A DNA stretch of 7,619 bases, from positions 1 to 7,619 of the forward strand of contig CABSKX010000075.1 in the NCBI GenBank assembly GCA_902478365.1, given 5' to 3'. The stretch comes from an uncultured Collinsella sp. Its GTDB lineage: Bacteria > Actinomycetota > Coriobacteriia > Coriobacteriales > Coriobacteriaceae. Under the pieces are notes generated by a model, which had not been told where the DNA came from, ran no database searches, and saw nothing but the letters and a program-made list of their open reading frames with translations. The position numbers and the translations under genes are program-made. How positions within the stretch are numbered: the stretch's first letter is position 1; each line of letters begins with the position of its first letter. Shown piece by piece: positions 7,381 to 7,619 of the stretch.

Positions 7381-7459
7381 AATAAAAGCAAAGTTGCGGT
7401 GAAATAGTTCCTGCTTGGCCATCAAATGGCCCATTCTAGGAACTATTCCACCGCAACTT
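7381..7459 (-). terminator. Long palindrome: terminator of the peptidase gene or a dispersed hairpin repeat
   Basis: Arms of 21 bp at 7391-7411 and 7439-7459 are reverse complements except at one position (7402/7448). That position is a G-U pair in minus-strand RNA and an A-C mismatch in plus-strand RNA. The 27-nt loop holds a nested perfect hairpin, with arms 7417-7422 and 7426-7431 around CAA. On the minus strand the stem runs into TGCTTTTATT, a modest T-rich tail. It starts 21 nt after the peptidase stop, so it can terminate that gene before the pst promoter. The stem is longer than usual for an intrinsic terminator, which also fits a REP- or MITE-like element. No target-site duplication is obvious. 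Confidence 0.7.
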
Positions 7460-7480
7460 AGATTGGGAAACCGCGAAACC

Positions 7481-7607
7481 TTAAAGCTCTAATTCATTCA
7501 AACGGAGGATTGCCACGATATAGATCTTGAGCGCTTGCTTGAGCTGTTCCTCGTTGGCGCACTCGTTGGGGCCGTGCATCTGGCCACCCCATGTGGGCAG
7601 CTCCAGG
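7481..7607 (-). CDS. C-terminal fragment of an M20-family metallopeptidase
   Basis: Only the last 41 residues and the TAA stop are inside the window; the gene enters from the right. The fragment contains WGGQMHGPNECAN, followed by an amphipathic final helix (EEQLKQALEIYIVAIL). A His-Gly-x-Asn-Glu stretch close to the C-terminus is where M20 enzymes such as DapE, ArgE and dipeptidases place their last zinc-binding histidine. The family assignment is therefore fair, but substrate (dipeptide, acyl-amino acid or succinyl-diaminopimelate) is open. The frame stays open through the final 12 bases, but those look like adapter, so I end the gene at 7607. It is transcribed towards pst and separated from it by the palindrome at 7391-7459. 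Confidence 0.7.
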
Positions 7608-7619
7608 CTGTCTCTTATA
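7608..7619. other. Probable Nextera/Tn5 adapter remnant at the contig end
   Basis: The last 12 bases, CTGTCTCTTATA, are identical to the start of the Tn5 mosaic-end adapter read used in Nextera libraries. Their position at the extreme end of the sequence is what untrimmed adapter read-through would give. They are unlikely to be genomic. Confidence 0.8.

Overview
The window reads as GC-rich chromosomal DNA from a high-GC Gram-positive anaerobe, most likely a member of the Coriobacteriia (Collinsella or a close relative). This rests on the overall composition, the Actinobacteria-like protein sequences, and a phosphate-binding lipoprotein that carries both a twin-arginine motif and a lipobox. 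The genus is a guess from sequence flavour and was not tested. Every supported gene lies on the minus strand, so transcription runs from high to low coordinates. The long plus-strand open frames are GC-driven shadows of these genes.

Reading with transcription: (1) At the right edge is the C-terminal tail of an M20-type metallopeptidase (stop at 7481). It is followed by a 69-bp near-perfect palindrome (7391-7459) that looks like its terminator or a dispersed hairpin repeat. The last 12 bases of the window match the Tn5/Nextera mosaic end and are probably leftover sequencing adapter. (2) A leader of about 200 nt (7188-7390), with a 16-bp palindrome, PhoP-box-like repeats and a 5'-UTR hairpin, precedes pstS-pstC-pstA-pstB (7187-3527). 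These four genes encode the high-affinity phosphate ABC importer: binding lipoprotein, two permeases, ATPase. pstC/pstA overlap by 8 nt and pstA/pstB by 4 nt, which suggests translational coupling. A strong intrinsic terminator (3434-3471) closes the operon directly after pstB. No phoU or phoBR genes lie in the window.

(3) Next is a two-gene unit: a Uup-like ABC-F ATPase (3363-1504), then 6 nt later a Cof-type HAD hydrolase (1497-727), closed by a terminator at 666-703. (4) Last is a small DtxR/MntR-family metal-dependent repressor (538-149). Its upstream region holds two tandem imperfect copies of a roughly 27-bp element that resembles a DtxR/MntR operator, so autoregulation or metal-responsive control is plausible. 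The first 148 bases carry short GC-rich hairpins but no supported gene.

The gene content is ordinary housekeeping and nutrient uptake. I see no new multi-gene system. The points worth following are regulatory and structural: the tandem operator copies at dtxR, the long palindrome at 7391-7459, the leader elements of pst, the Tat-lipoprotein form of PstS, the duplicated 3' half of the pst terminator, and the adapter remnant at the contig end.
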